DNA of 64,000 bases from NCBI GenBank assembly GCA_016235555.1, contig JACRKC010000083.1, forward strand, positions 62,001 to 126,000. Direction: 5' to 3'. Every line of letters starts with the position of its first letter. The stretch's first letter is position 1. The DNA is from Verrucomicrobiota bacterium (lineage in GTDB: Bacteria > Verrucomicrobiota > Verrucomicrobiia > Opitutales > Opitutaceae). Positions 36,398-48,388 of the stretch are shown in pieces. A model generated the notes under the pieces. The model did no database searches. It had not been told where the DNA came from and saw only the letters and a program-made list of their open reading frames with translations. A program made the translations under genes and the position numbers.

Positions 36398-36931
36398 TTA
36401 CGGGCTCAACTCGGCGGAGCCAATTCCGTTGCGCTCGGCCAGCAACTGACCGAGCTCTGCGCCGAGGAGAAGATCGGTGACCGCGCCAAAATGCTGCGCG
36501 CGAATCCGGCCGAGCGCGTCGATCAGCACCAGTGTCGGGGTGCCATGCATCGCATAGGCGCGCATGGTCCGCGGCAACGGGTGATCGTCGGAGGGCTGGT
36601 CCACTGCGATGGGGAGCGTGAGGCGGTATTCGTGCACGAACACCCGCAGTGCCGCCGGCGTCATCACGTCGTGGTGTTCGAAAACGCTGTGCAATCCAAT
36701 CACGGCGAGGGTGCGGGGGTCAAATGCGCGCTGAATCTCCACGGTCTGGGGCAGGCCGTGCGAGACGCAGCCGGGGCAGAGCATCTGAAACGCGTGGAGC
36801 ACGACGACGCGGCCGCGCAGTTGCTCGAGCGCGAGGGGGGCGGGCGTGTTGAGCCAGAGCGAGGCGGAGATGGGCGGCGCGAGGCGGGAGGAGGCGGGAG
36901 CGGCGGCGAGCGCAGAAGAGTTTGCGGACAT
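36398..36931 (-). CDS. Thioredoxin-fold redoxin (AhpC/TSA or TlpA-like)
   Basis: A 177-residue protein with a VVVLHAFQMLCPGCVSHGLP segment whose CPGC is the redox motif at the start of the first helix of the fold. IGLHSVFEHHDVMTP and the cis-Pro segment MHGTPTLVLID complete the thioredoxin pattern, and FGAVTDLLLGAELGQLL ends it. There is no signal peptide, so it acts in the cytoplasm. Redoxins of this type reduce disulfides or peroxides. It lies 94 bp downstream of a small CPVC protein on the same strand, so the two may form one redox unit controlled by the divergent HxlR regulator. Confidence 0.8.
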   Translation of the reverse strand: MSANSSALAAAPASSRLAPPISASLWLNTPAPLALEQLRGRVVVLHAFQMLCPGCVSHGLPQTVEIQRAFDPRTLAVIGLHSVFEHHDVMTPAALRVFVHEYRLTLPIAVDQPSDDHPLPRTMRAYAMHGTPTLVLIDALGRIRAQHFGAVTDLLLGAELGQLLAERNGIGSAELSP

Positions 36932-37025
36932 CGGAGAGAGAGCGTTTCAAAAACAAGAAAGGAGGAAGGTCTCCGCCCGGCGTGCGGCGGTGGCCTTCCT
37001 CCGAAACGCGGTGCAGGGTGTGAAA

Positions 37026-37265
37026 TTACTTCAACGCGCTCATCGGCGCGCCAAAGTTGAGGTGCAGCGTCTGCCCGCCGACGACGAGGGCCGGGACGGA
37101 TTTGACGCCGGCGGCCTCGGCTTCGGCGATGCGGTTCTTGGCGGTGCCGAGGTGGACGACCTCCAGGTTAACCTTGGCGGTGTCGAGGTAACGAGTGACG
37201 GCAATCTCGGCGTCGAGACAAACAGGGCAGCCGGCGTGATAGAAGGTGGCGATGGTTTTGCTCAT
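37026..37265 (-). CDS. Small glutaredoxin/thioredoxin-like protein
   Basis: A 79-residue protein with FYHAGCPVCLDAE near the N-terminus (redox CPVC), the cis-Pro region GVKSVPALVVGG and a short C-terminal tail. The length and motif spacing match small glutaredoxin-like proteins. It is probably a cytoplasmic disulfide reductase that partners the redoxin downstream. The ATG at 37265 has AGGAAAAATC before it, a good ribosome-binding site. It is divergent from the HxlR gene, with 166 bp between the starts. Confidence 0.82.
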   Translation of the reverse strand: MSKTIATFYHAGCPVCLDAEIAVTRYLDTAKVNLEVVHLGTAKNRIAEAEAAGVKSVPALVVGGQTLHLNFGAPMSALK

Positions 37266-37376
37266 GGGATTTTTCCTGCGATGGATGGTTTGGAACTGTG
37301 CGGAGCGGAATGCCTCGCACGGTGTTAATATAACGCATCCACGCGCACGCTCACAGAGGGCACGATTCGGAGTGTG

Positions 37377-37392
37377 GGCACCGTTTGGTGCC
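37377..37392. promoter_or_regulatory. Candidate HxlR operator between divergent genes
   Basis: A perfect inverted repeat GGCACC-GTTT-GGTGCC lies 39 bp upstream of the HxlR start. An AT-rich TTAATATAAC (37325-37334) sits between it and the glutaredoxin-like gene and could be a -10 region. HxlR proteins often bind such dyads in their own promoters. Placement and symmetry are seen; binding is inferred. Confidence 0.35.
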
Positions 37393-37431
37393 TACTGGAC
37401 GCAAGCCCGAGACGGCGCATACTCGCGTGTC

Positions 37432-37791
37432 ATGAAATCGAAGCACCTCACGCTCAGCGAACGCACCGCCTACCGAGGGCTCGAAGATGTGGTGGGGTGT
37501 AAGTGGTCGGCCGCCGTCGTGGGTGCGCTGCAGCGCGGAATCACGCGACCCGGTCAACTGGAGCGCTACATCCCCGGCATCTCGACGAAAATTCTAAACG
37601 AGCGATTGCGGAGACTCCTCGCCTACGGATTGGCCACACGCGCGGACCACTCAGCTACCTCGTTGCATGTTGAGTATCGGCTCACACCCACGGGGGAAAA
37701 ACTCGCGGGTGTGATCGAGCAACTGCACGCGTTGCAAGCGGAGCACTCGGTCGCGTTGACCGAAGCGATAGCAAAGCCGACGCAGCGTTGA
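37432..37791 (+). CDS. HxlR family winged-helix transcriptional regulator
   Basis: The only complete plus-strand gene in the window. The start is the ATG at 37432 (MKSKHLTLSERTAYRGLEDV), giving 119 residues, the usual HxlR length; the longer open frame upstream lacks family sequence. The domain reads VGCKWSAAVVGALQRGITRPGQL, then GISTKILNERLRRLLAYGL and VEYRLTPTGEKLA. The Cys in VGCKW sits where redox- or aldehyde-sensing HxlR members often carry one. It is divergent from the glutaredoxin-like and redoxin genes, so a thiol-stress switch for those two is the simplest reading. It converges on the orphan STN gene. Confidence 0.85.
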   Translation: MKSKHLTLSERTAYRGLEDVVGCKWSAAVVGALQRGITRPGQLERYIPGISTKILNERLRRLLAYGLATRADHSATSLHVEYRLTPTGEKLAGVIEQLHALQAEHSVALTEAIAKPTQR

Positions 37792-37847
37792 TGGCGATGT
37801 GGCCGCCGAGCGCCGCAGGTGACGCAGCCTTGCCTGCGTCCGCCGAA

Positions 37848-38207
37848 TTACCTGGGCTTATTCTTGCTGTGAACGACAAAGGCCCCGCTTTTCTCGTCTG
37901 GAGTCGCGATCAAGCCCGTGCCGGCGAGCAGGTGCTGCAGCGCCTCCAGCGGGGCGAATGCTCCGTTCAGTCGATTCGTGCGAATGCCGCCGACGGTGCT
38001 GGCATTCATGATCACGCTTTTGCCCGATTGCTCGGAAAACACCTTTAGCGCAGACTCCGCGCCTTGCGCAGGAATATTGAAAGGGCGTTTCGCCTCGGCC
38101 TTCTGCGCGACCGCAGCCTGATAATGCACCGCGGCGAATGCGCAGAGCACTATCTGCACACGAAGCCGTCGCCGCCAACGTGGAAGACCGAGGGTGGGTG
38201 GTCGCAT
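37848..38207 (-). CDS. Stand-alone STN-domain protein (orphan secretin/TonB short N-terminal domain)
   Basis: A 119-residue protein from the ATG at 38207 (MRPPTLGLPRWRRRLRVQIV). It has a signal peptide and then an STN domain with FNIPAQGAESALKVFSEQSG and AFAPLEALQHLLAGTGLIATPDE. The whole protein lines up with residues 1-118 of the receptor at 12523-15792, including the unusual PLGLPR-type start and the end of the domain (AFVVHSKNK against AFVVHRVVK). The 56-base leader also aligns with that gene's. Either it is a receptor that lost its plug and barrel or a real small periplasmic protein. Longer upstream frames have no family sequence. Confidence 0.65.
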   Translation of the reverse strand: MRPPTLGLPRWRRRLRVQIVLCAFAAVHYQAAVAQKAEAKRPFNIPAQGAESALKVFSEQSGKSVIMNASTVGGIRTNRLNGAFAPLEALQHLLAGTGLIATPDEKSGAFVVHSKNKPR

Positions 38208-38242
38208 GATAATCGGGGCGCAATCTCCTCGTGAAACTATCG

Positions 38243-38285
38243 GATCCGGGCGAATCCCTAAACCGCCCTGTCGATTTTCCGAAAA
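38243..38285 (-). repeat. Intergenic core element, copy 2 (upstream of orphan STN gene)
   Basis: The plus strand reads GGGCGAATCCCTAAACCGCC then CTGTCGATTTTCC. TTTAGGGATTC lies 56 bases before the ATG of the STN gene, the same spacing as in copy 1. Just upstream (in transcription sense) is a fragment of the alpha-solenoid gene family, the same order as copy 3 and the intact gene at 48805. Confidence 0.6.
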
Positions 38286-38362
38286 CAGTCCAAGGTCATC
38301 CGCCGCCGCCCTGGGTGGTTTTGCTGCGACCACGATCGGATCGTCTTTGGAGACAACTCTCT

Positions 38363-38455
38363 TTACGACCCCGGCAAGATCGGTCGCTTGAATGCGACCG
38401 GAAGATCGGGATGCTCAATCCATCTGCGGGCGGTTTTAAGATCGGTGGCGAGCAC
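38363..38455 (-). pseudogene. C-terminal remnant of the alpha-solenoid repeat protein family
   Basis: The minus-strand frame ending in a TAA at 38365-38363 reads LATDLKTARRWIEHPDLP, then VAFKRPILPGS and a stop. This aligns residue for residue with the C-terminus of the protein at 48805-50364 (LAVDPKAARAWIELSDLP, then VALKRQLLPRS and a stop). Further upstream the similarity fades and the 481-residue transporter gene begins. It is a leftover of a second, deleted copy of that gene. Confidence 0.6.
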
Positions 38456-38560
38456 GAGCAGCGTCTGCCCGAACGGCGCGCCGAGGATCGACGCGAGGAT
38501 AAATGGCTGCGTCGACGATGAGCGGGGCCTGCCGATTGCTCACGAGTCGGAATCGAAGAA

Positions 38561-40006
38561 TCAGGCTGCCGTGGTCGGCCGGCGGATCGCGAGCACGAGC
38601 AGGCTGCTCGCGGCCATGAGCGCGCCGTCGAGCAGCAGCGCGGCCCCCCAGCCACCGGTGTGGTCGCGCAAAGTGCCGGAGATGACCGGCGAAAGCAGGG
38701 CGCCGATCTCGGCAATGAGGTTCCACAGGCCAAAGGCCATGCCGCGGTGGCTGGCCGGGGCCAGCTCGGCGGTCAGCGCGTGTGAGACGGATTGCTGGGC
38801 GAAAAAGAACAGGCCGGAGACGAACAGCAGCGCCGAGACGATCACGGGATGGCGGATGCCGAAAATGACCAGCGCGGCGAACGCCAGAATCGACACCGCC
38901 TCGACCGCGGTGAGCCAGACGAGGACGTTCTTGCGACTGTGCCCAGCTCTCGCGGCGCGATCGGAGAGCCAGCCGCCGAGAGGAAAGCCGATCAGCCCCG
39001 CGATGGCGTTGAACGAAGCGGTGAGCGCCGCGGCCATGAAGGTGCTGCCGGAGTCCTTGACGATGTCCACGGCCCAGAATGAATACAGCCACAGGTGCCA
39101 AAGGATCGGCACGGCCGAAAGGTAGACGAGCAACAGGCTGCGATCGCGGAGCACCGGGCCGACCGCATCGCGCTTGGCGAAGTTGAGATAGAGCACGAAG
39201 GCCACGGCAAACGCGGCCAAAATCAGGCCGGTGGCACCGGGCGAGAAGCCCAGCTTCGTCGCCCCGAGATACACCGCCATGATCAGGACGAAGAAGACTG
39301 TGGAATATCCCGTGAGCCCGCGCAGCGCCGTGCCGGCGTTTTCATTGGGCCGTTTGACCACGCGCAGCGCCCGGATCATGTAGAGGCCCACGAGCGCCGT
39401 GGGCGCGCTCATCAGCAGAAAGGGCGCGCGCCAGGCCTCCAGTCCCAGCCACGGCTGCGCCCAAGCGGTGACCGCCGGCGTGGCGAGCAGCGCGATGGTG
39501 AGGCCCAGGGTCAAGCCGCTGATGACGAGCCCCAGGCCGAGGCCGATCTTCTCCGGGGGCGTCGTCTGCGCGATGATCGTGCGGTCATTGGAGTAGAACG
39601 CGCCTTCCCCAAGTCCGGTCAGCACGCGCAGGCCGACGAACCACACGAGGCCGCCGACGAGCCCCGTAAGCAGCGTGGTGAGCGCCGCCCAGAAGATGCT
39701 GATGAGCACGACGACCCGGTGGCCATATTTGTCGCCGAAGTATCCGCCGGGGAACTGGGTGAGCATGTAGCCGGCGAAGAACAGGCTCCCGATGAGTCCG
39801 CCAAACGCGTGCGGGCTCGCGACGTCGCCCATGAACGACACCTTGTGGGCGATCATCCACGAAATGACCGGGCCGGTGATCGAACGGTCGATGTAGGAAA
39901 CGACCCAGCCGAGGAAGAGGGCCGTCCAGATCGTGTGGTAGGATTGCCAGCCTGTGCCGGAAGGCGCCGCGGTTGGGGAGGTGGCAGATGCAGGCGTGGG
40001 GTGCAT
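38561..40006 (-). CDS. MFS transporter, probable aromatic acid importer
   Basis: The start is the ATG at 40006 (MHPTPASATSPTAAPSG), giving 481 residues and 12 predicted membrane segments. GYMLTQFPGGYFGDKYGHR is the MFS loop 2-3 motif (G-x-x-x-D-R/K-x-G-[HR]), and YIDRSITGPVISWMIAH lies in the first segment. The best fit is the anion:cation symporter branch. Its place at the end of the protocatechuate operon points to uptake of 4-hydroxybenzoate or protocatechuate. The gap to the OsmC gene is 43 bp. The longer frame to 40198 overlaps the OsmC gene and is not real. Confidence 0.82.
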   Translation of the reverse strand: MHPTPASATSPTAAPSGTGWQSYHTIWTALFLGWVVSYIDRSITGPVISWMIAHKVSFMGDVASPHAFGGLIGSLFFAGYMLTQFPGGYFGDKYGHRVVVLISIFWAALTTLLTGLVGGLVWFVGLRVLTGLGEGAFYSNDRTIIAQTTPPEKIGLGLGLVISGLTLGLTIALLATPAVTAWAQPWLGLEAWRAPFLLMSAPTALVGLYMIRALRVVKRPNENAGTALRGLTGYSTVFFVLIMAVYLGATKLGFSPGATGLILAAFAVAFVLYLNFAKRDAVGPVLRDRSLLLVYLSAVPILWHLWLYSFWAVDIVKDSGSTFMAAALTASFNAIAGLIGFPLGGWLSDRAARAGHSRKNVLVWLTAVEAVSILAFAALVIFGIRHPVIVSALLFVSGLFFFAQQSVSHALTAELAPASHRGMAFGLWNLIAEIGALLSPVISGTLRDHTGGWGAALLLDGALMAASSLLVLAIRRPTTAA

Positions 40007-40049
40007 GGGGTCGCGGGGGGAATTTGGGCCGCGCCAGACCGTGCGATGC

Positions 40050-41165
40050 TTATAATGGCAGCGGAGCGCCGTTGAGTTCGGCGCGCACGGCTGGCTCCAA
40101 GTTGGAGCGAAGGGCAGCGTGGAGGAAACAGGTGCGCTCGCCCGTCCGCACGAGGTCGGCCGCCGCCGCGTCGTCGGTGTCGGATTCGAGGAACACATGC
40201 GTGGAAATCGAGGGCGACGGCGTGAGCCGGCTGACTTGAACGAGGCGGTAGGAGTGGAGCGGGAGCTTCTTGATCTGCGCGTAGCGCCCGAGCTGCGTCA
40301 TGAAGCAAAAGGCGATGCCGGCCGCGAGGTAGTCCAAGGAATCCGGGGCGATGCCGGTGCCGTCCCGGGCAGCGCCGAGAAACCGGAAGCTGGAGCCGAT
40401 CGGCTGGGCGAGCCCGATGTCGGCCTGGAAGAGATGTTCATCCAGCGGGCGCGCTTCGCCTTGGATGAGGAGGGTGCGATTCTGGACGGCGTGCAGGCTG
40501 CTGCCGGCGCCACCGGGCACGCCGGACACGGCTGCCGCCGCCGTCTGCTTGGTGATGAGATCCGGCCGGGCCTGCTCCGGCGCCGGCGAGATCGATTTCA
40601 ATTCATCGGCCGGATCGTCCGCAGGCGAGCCGCTGTCCGGCGCCAGCGGGATGCGCCGGCCATTGTGCGCAAGGGTGAACACGCCCGTCATCGCTTCGCG
40701 CAACAGGCGCAACGCCGGGCACTCCGCCACGGCCGCGCGGAGAACGGCGGTGACATCCGCCGGGTTGGCGGACGTTTCCAAGGCGACGGTGAGTTCTGGC
40801 GGAAGCGCCCCGCCGACGGCGTCGCCGCGCAGGAAGGAACCTTGCATGGTGTAGCGGTCCGCCTGCCGCAGGGCCAGCGAGCGCAATGCGAGGCCACGGG
40901 GACGCGCGGCCTCCAGCACCGAGGAGCCGAGGGAAATAATCTGCCCGGCCGAAAAAAAACCCAGCGGGAACGGCGCAAGGTCGGTGCCATTGAGATACGG
41001 GCCTTCGTCGCACAACAGGCGCCAGTCGCCGCCGGCGCCGCCGGAAACGAGCGCCTCTTTCTGCATGCCGGCGAGGGCCTGCACGGCGACGCGCCGCAGG
41101 CCGGCACCTGCGGGGGCGGGCGAGCCGGGTTGGGGGACTTTGAACGCGATCGGGTGGGGATGCAT
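40050..41165 (-). CDS. Tandem OsmC-family protein in the lig operon
   Basis: A 371-residue protein that seems to hold two OsmC/Ohr-like lobes. The first (about 40-170) contains ADRYTMQGSFLRGD and VAECPALRLLREAMTGVF with one Cys. The second (about 225-350) contains PLDEHLFQADIG, DYLAAGIAFCFMTQLGRYA and GERTCFLHAALRS with the other. OsmC proteins reduce organic hydroperoxides with a pair of Cys, and several are found with aromatic-ring dioxygenases. Here it may remove peroxides formed by the extradiol enzyme, or act on an acyl intermediate; neither is shown. It lies 18 bp after pobA. Confidence 0.7.
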   Translation of the reverse strand: MHPHPIAFKVPQPGSPAPAGAGLRRVAVQALAGMQKEALVSGGAGGDWRLLCDEGPYLNGTDLAPFPLGFFSAGQIISLGSSVLEAARPRGLALRSLALRQADRYTMQGSFLRGDAVGGALPPELTVALETSANPADVTAVLRAAVAECPALRLLREAMTGVFTLAHNGRRIPLAPDSGSPADDPADELKSISPAPEQARPDLITKQTAAAAVSGVPGGAGSSLHAVQNRTLLIQGEARPLDEHLFQADIGLAQPIGSSFRFLGAARDGTGIAPDSLDYLAAGIAFCFMTQLGRYAQIKKLPLHSYRLVQVSRLTPSPSISTHVFLESDTDDAAAADLVRTGERTCFLHAALRSNLEPAVRAELNGAPLPL

Positions 41166-41183
41166 GGTTGCACGGGGTGTAAC

Positions 41184-43401
<2,218 letters not shown>

Positions 43402-43405
<4 letters not shown>

Positions 43406-44121
43406 GGCGTGGCCTGCTTCTGGAGCCGCTCGTAGTCGGCGAGCGTGTCGAGGTAGACGAGGCCGGCTTTTTCGAGCGCCGGGCGCATGTTGTAGAGGTC
43501 GAGGCCGAGTTCGCCGGCGGCGAGCCGGGCGCGCTTGGCGGCTTCGTTCGCCTCGCGCTTTTCGCCGGCGGCGAGGACGGTGGCCGCGGTGAGGCGGGGG
43601 ACGATGACAACCCCGTCGTCGTCGGCCACGACCACGTCGCCCGGCACGACATGCTGGCCGGCGCAGACGATGGGGATGTTCACGGCGCCGAGCGTGGCCT
43701 TGACGGTGCCCTTGGCGTTGACCGCTTTCGACCAGACGGGAAAACCGAGCTCGGTGAGTTCGCGCGTGTCACGCACGCCGCCGTCGATTACGAGCGCCGG
43801 CACGCCGCGGGCCTTGGCGGACTGGGCGAGCAGTTCGCCGAAGAATCCGTCGCTGCACTCGCTGGTGCAGCCGACGACGAGGATGTCGCCCTTCTGGCAG
43901 AGTTCGATGGCGACGTGGATCATCCAGTTGTCGCCCGGCTGCGCCATGACGGCGACGGCGCTGCCGGCGATTCGCGCACCGGGGTAGATGGGGCGCAGGC
44001 AGGGGCGGAGCAGGCCGCTGCGGCCCTGGGCCTCGTGGACGGTGGCGACGCCGAGCTTGGCGAGGCCGGCCACGGTCTCAGGGGCGGCGCGTTCGATGTG
44101 GCGGACGGCGACGGTTTTCAT
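43402..44121 (-). CDS. ligK: 4-carboxy-4-hydroxy-2-oxoadipate aldolase (RraA-like fold)
   Basis: The start is the ATG at 44121 ([20 protein letters not shown]), giving 239 residues; the longer frame is shadow of the neighbour. RraA/HMG-aldolase motifs are visible: [48 protein letters not shown] and [20 protein letters not shown] (metal-binding Asp and Arg). This class II enzyme splits 4-carboxy-4-hydroxy-2-oxoadipate to pyruvate and oxaloacetate, the end of the pathway, and often decarboxylates oxaloacetate too. It overlaps ligJ by 4 bp. Confidence 0.9.
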
Positions 44122-44131
44122 GGGGCGGGGC

Positions 44132-45022
44132 TCAGGCTTCGAAGCGGTAGAGGCGTTCGGGGTTGTCCACGACGATGCGGCGTAGCAGCGCATCGTCGCG
44201 GTCGGTGTATTCGGTCAACAGGTCGACGAGGTCGCCGTCGTTCGGCATCCAGCGCGTGATGTTCGGGTGCGGGAAATCGGTGCCCCAGAGGATGCGGTCG
44301 GGGGCGAGCGCAATCAGCTCGCGGGCGAACGGGATCGCGTCGTGAAACGGCGGACCGGCGCGGGAGATGCGCTCGGCGCCACAGACTTTGCACCACCAAT
44401 TTGGGCGCTGCATGAAACGCTTCAAAATCTGAAATGCCGGCTGGCTCGGGCCGAGGTCGCACGGGACACGGCCCATGTGGTCGACGAGGATGTCCATCTC
44501 GATCCTCGCGAAGAAGTCCTCGAATTTCACGAGGTCCTCCGCGTTGACATGGATGATGAGGTGCCAGCCGAGCGGCTTCACGCGCCGGAGGATGTCCGTC
44601 ATCGCCTCGAGATTGGGCGTGCCGCCGAGGTGCGTGACAAAGTTGAAGCGAACGCCGCGGACGCCGCCCTCGTGCAGCCGGTGGAAATCTTCGTCGGTAA
44701 ATGTGCTGCGGGCGATGCAGACGCCTTTGTAGCGTCCGCCGCTGGTGGCGATGGCGTCGAGCATGGCGCGGTTGTCGGGGCCGTGGCAGCTCGCCTGCAC
44801 GATGACGGCACGCTCGATGCCGAGCGTGCCGTGCAGTTGCTTCAGACGATCCCTGCCGGCGTCGGGCGGTTCGTAAGTGCTCGTCGGGTGATACGGGAAA
44901 AGATGCTTGGGCCCGAAGACGTGGCAGTGCGCATCACAGGCTTTCGGCGGGAGCTTCAGCTCGGGCGTCCGGGTGTTCGCGTCGGGCGGCGGACAGGATT
45001 TTTTCGGTTCGGCGGAAGTCAT
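44132..45022 (-). CDS. ligI: 2-pyrone-4,6-dicarboxylate lactonase
   Basis: A 296-residue amidohydrolase. The metal pattern is [10 protein letters not shown] (HxH), [24 protein letters not shown] and the late GTDFPHPN with the catalytic Asp. [22 protein letters not shown] is also family-typical. Known LigI (293 residues) opens the lactone ring of 2-pyrone-4,6-dicarboxylate to 4-oxalomesaconate. The operon order and tight gaps (6 bp upstream, 10 bp downstream) fit. The leading [17 protein letters not shown] is unstructured. Confidence 0.93.
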   Translation of the reverse strand: MTSAEPKKSCPPPDANTRTPELKLPPKACDAHCHVFGPKHLFPYHPTSTYEPPDAGRDRLKQLHGTLGIERAVIVQASCHGPDNRAMLDAIATSGGRYKGVCIARSTFTDEDFHRLHEGGVRGVRFNFVTHLGGTPNLEAMTDILRRVKPLGWHLIIHVNAEDLVKFEDFFARIEMDILVDHMGRVPCDLGPSQPAFQILKRFMQRPNWWCKVCGAERISRAGPPFHDAIPFARELIALAPDRILWGTDFPHPNITRWMPNDGDLVDLLTEYTDRDDALLRRIVVDNPERLYRFEA

Positions 45023-45028
45023 GGAGAA

Positions 45029-46129
45029 TCAGGCGCGCGGGCCGCCCCATATTCCGGCGGGAATGAACACCTCGCCGCGACTGAGCAGACGCGCGGTGCG
45101 GAGGAGGCCGGCGCGGCGCACGACCGGCCGCGGGCCGCTGCGATCGAGGTCGAGCGTGACGGTGAACTCGCCGCTCGGGTGCTCGATGGAGCAGGCACCG
45201 TCGGCGCGCGCGGCCGCCGCGATGCCGTCGGCGACGGTGCCGGGAATCACGCAAGCGGTGGCGACGGAGACGGCGCCGAGCACGCCGATGGCGGCGTGGC
45301 AAACGTGCGGGATGAAGGTGCGCGTGTGCACGACGCCGCCAGCGCGCGGCACGGCGATGAGCGCCATCTTCGGGACGATTTTTTTCGCGACATCGCCGAG
45401 CTGCATGAGCGGGCCGGCTTGCAAGCGGATGCGCTCGAGGCGGGCTTTCAATGCGGTGTTGGCGTTGAGCTCGGCGGGCGTTTCGTAGCCGGTGACGCCG
45501 AGATCGGCGGCGCGGAGGGCGACCACGGGCATGCCGTTGTCGAGGCAGGTGACTTCGGTGCCGTCGATGGTGTCGCGGAGATTGCCGGTGGGAAACAACT
45601 CGCCGCAGGCGGAGCCGGCGGTGTCGAGATAGTTGCAGACGACGGGTGCGGCGGTGCCGGGCGCGCCGTCGATGCGCGCGGAGCCGGAGTATGCGACGCG
45701 GCGGCCGGGGGTTTGCACGACGACTTCGCACAGTGACTCGCCGTTGAGCATGAAGACGCGCGCGCGCGTCTCGCCGTCGGTGGCGGGCAGGAAGCCGGCC
45801 TCGATGGCGAAGGGGACGACGCCGGCGAGGAGGTTGCCGCAGTTTTGCGTGCCGTCGGTCGCATCGCGGCCGACGACGACTTGGACGAACTCGTAGTCGA
45901 GATCGGCGCCGGGGCGAGACGAGCGCGCGACGATGGCGACCTTGCTGGTGAGCGGATCGGCGCCGCCGAGGCCGTCGATTTGGCGGGGGTCGTCGGGGCC
46001 GAGGCCGGTCATAGCGGCGAGCAGCACGCGCTGGCGGAGCGCCGGATCGGCCGGGAGATCGGCGGCGCGGAAGTAGAGGCCTTTGGAGCTGCCGCCGCGC
46101 AGCTGCATGCAGGGAATCGCGGTTTGCAT
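45029..46129 (-). CDS. ligU: 4-oxalomesaconate tautomerase / isomerase (PrpF family)
   Basis: A 366-residue protein of the PrpF/GalD/LigU fold. Its start is CMQLRGGSSKGLYFRAADLP, with TQNCGNLLAGVVPFAIEAG and SGSARIDGAPGTAAPV inside, and the late AAIGVLGAVSVATACVIPGT region carries the second half-site. Such enzymes move a double bond or convert keto and enol forms of 4-oxalomesaconate before the LigJ hydratase. GalD of gallate users and LigU of sphingomonads share the family, so the symbol is a choice between the two. It sits 6 bp before ligI. Confidence 0.88.
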   Translation of the reverse strand: MQTAIPCMQLRGGSSKGLYFRAADLPADPALRQRVLLAAMTGLGPDDPRQIDGLGGADPLTSKVAIVARSSRPGADLDYEFVQVVVGRDATDGTQNCGNLLAGVVPFAIEAGFLPATDGETRARVFMLNGESLCEVVVQTPGRRVAYSGSARIDGAPGTAAPVVCNYLDTAGSACGELFPTGNLRDTIDGTEVTCLDNGMPVVALRAADLGVTGYETPAELNANTALKARLERIRLQAGPLMQLGDVAKKIVPKMALIAVPRAGGVVHTRTFIPHVCHAAIGVLGAVSVATACVIPGTVADGIAAAARADGACSIEHPSGEFTVTLDLDRSGPRPVVRRAGLLRTARLLSRGEVFIPAGIWGGPRA

Positions 46130-46138
46130 GGCGGGAAA

Positions 46139-47089
46139 CTAACCGCCCGGCCGCAGGCATTTTTCCAAGCGGTCGAGCGTCTGCATGGCGGGGAGGACCT
46201 GCGCGACGCTGGCGTTGGGTTCGCGCCGCTCGCGGATGGCGGCGAAGAATTCGCGGTCCTGCAGCTCGATGCCGTTGAGCGCCACGTCGACCTTCGAGAC
46301 GTCGATCGCGTTGTTCTTCCCGTCGAACAGATCGTCATAGCGACAGACGTAGGTGCCTTGGTCGCAGATGTAGCGGAAGAAGGTGCCGAGCGGGCCGTCG
46401 TTGTTGAACGAGAGCGAGAGCGTGCAGAGCGCGCCCGACGGCGTCTTGAGCCCGATGCTCATGTCCATCGCGATGCCGAGCGTCGGGTGAACCGGCCCTT
46501 GCAGCGCTTGGACCTGCGAGGCCGTTTCACCGGTCTGGTATTGGAAGAGATCGACGGTGTGGCACGCGTGGTGCCAGAGGAGGTGGTCGGTCCAGCTGCG
46601 CGGCTGGCCGAGGGCGTTCATGTTCGTGCGACGAAAAAAATACGTCTGCACGTCCATCTGCTGCACCTTCAGTTCGCCCACCTTGATCTTCCGGTGGAGC
46701 CACTGGTGACTTGGGTTGAAGCGGCGGGTGTGGCCGGCCATCGCGACGAGGCCGGTGCGGCGCTGCGCCTCGACGATCCGCTGCGCGTCGGCGAGATTGT
46801 CGGCGATCGGGATCTCGATATGGACGTGCTTGCCGGCTTCAAGGCATTGCAAGCCTTGTGCCGTGTGCAGGGGTGTGGGCGAGGCGATGATGGCGGCCTC
46901 GACGCCGGGCTGGCGTAGACTCTCGGCGAGGTCGGTGGTCCAATGCGGGATGCCGCGGGCGCGGGCGACGTCGCGCGTGGAGTCGGCGCTGCCGCCGCAG
47001 AGGCTGACGACCTCGATGCCGGTGATCTTGGCGATCGCGTCGAGGTGTTTCTGACCAAAGGCCCCTTGGCCGACCATGACGATTTTCAT
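46139..47089 (-). CDS. ligC: 4-carboxy-2-hydroxymuconate-6-semialdehyde dehydrogenase
   Basis: A 316-residue Gfo/Idh/MocA enzyme, one residue from the known LigC length. The Rossmann start is MKIVMVGQGAFGQKHLDAI, then a His/Glu-rich HVHIEIPIADNLADA loop and GHTRRFNPSHQWLHRKI. HACHTVDLFQYQ carries the active-site His. The NADP-dependent reaction turns the hemiacetal form of the ring-cleavage product into 2-pyrone-4,6-dicarboxylate. The place between ligB and ligU is decisive, since sequence alone would give only a generic oxidoreductase. Confidence 0.9.
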   Translation of the reverse strand: MKIVMVGQGAFGQKHLDAIAKITGIEVVSLCGGSADSTRDVARARGIPHWTTDLAESLRQPGVEAAIIASPTPLHTAQGLQCLEAGKHVHIEIPIADNLADAQRIVEAQRRTGLVAMAGHTRRFNPSHQWLHRKIKVGELKVQQMDVQTYFFRRTNMNALGQPRSWTDHLLWHHACHTVDLFQYQTGETASQVQALQGPVHPTLGIAMDMSIGLKTPSGALCTLSLSFNNDGPLGTFFRYICDQGTYVCRYDDLFDGKNNAIDVSKVDVALNGIELQDREFFAAIRERREPNASVAQVLPAMQTLDRLEKCLRPGG

Positions 47090-47126
47090 AAGCAGGAAAT
47101 TCCGGTGAGCGGGACGGCGGGCCTGA

Positions 47127-48388
<1,262 letters not shown>

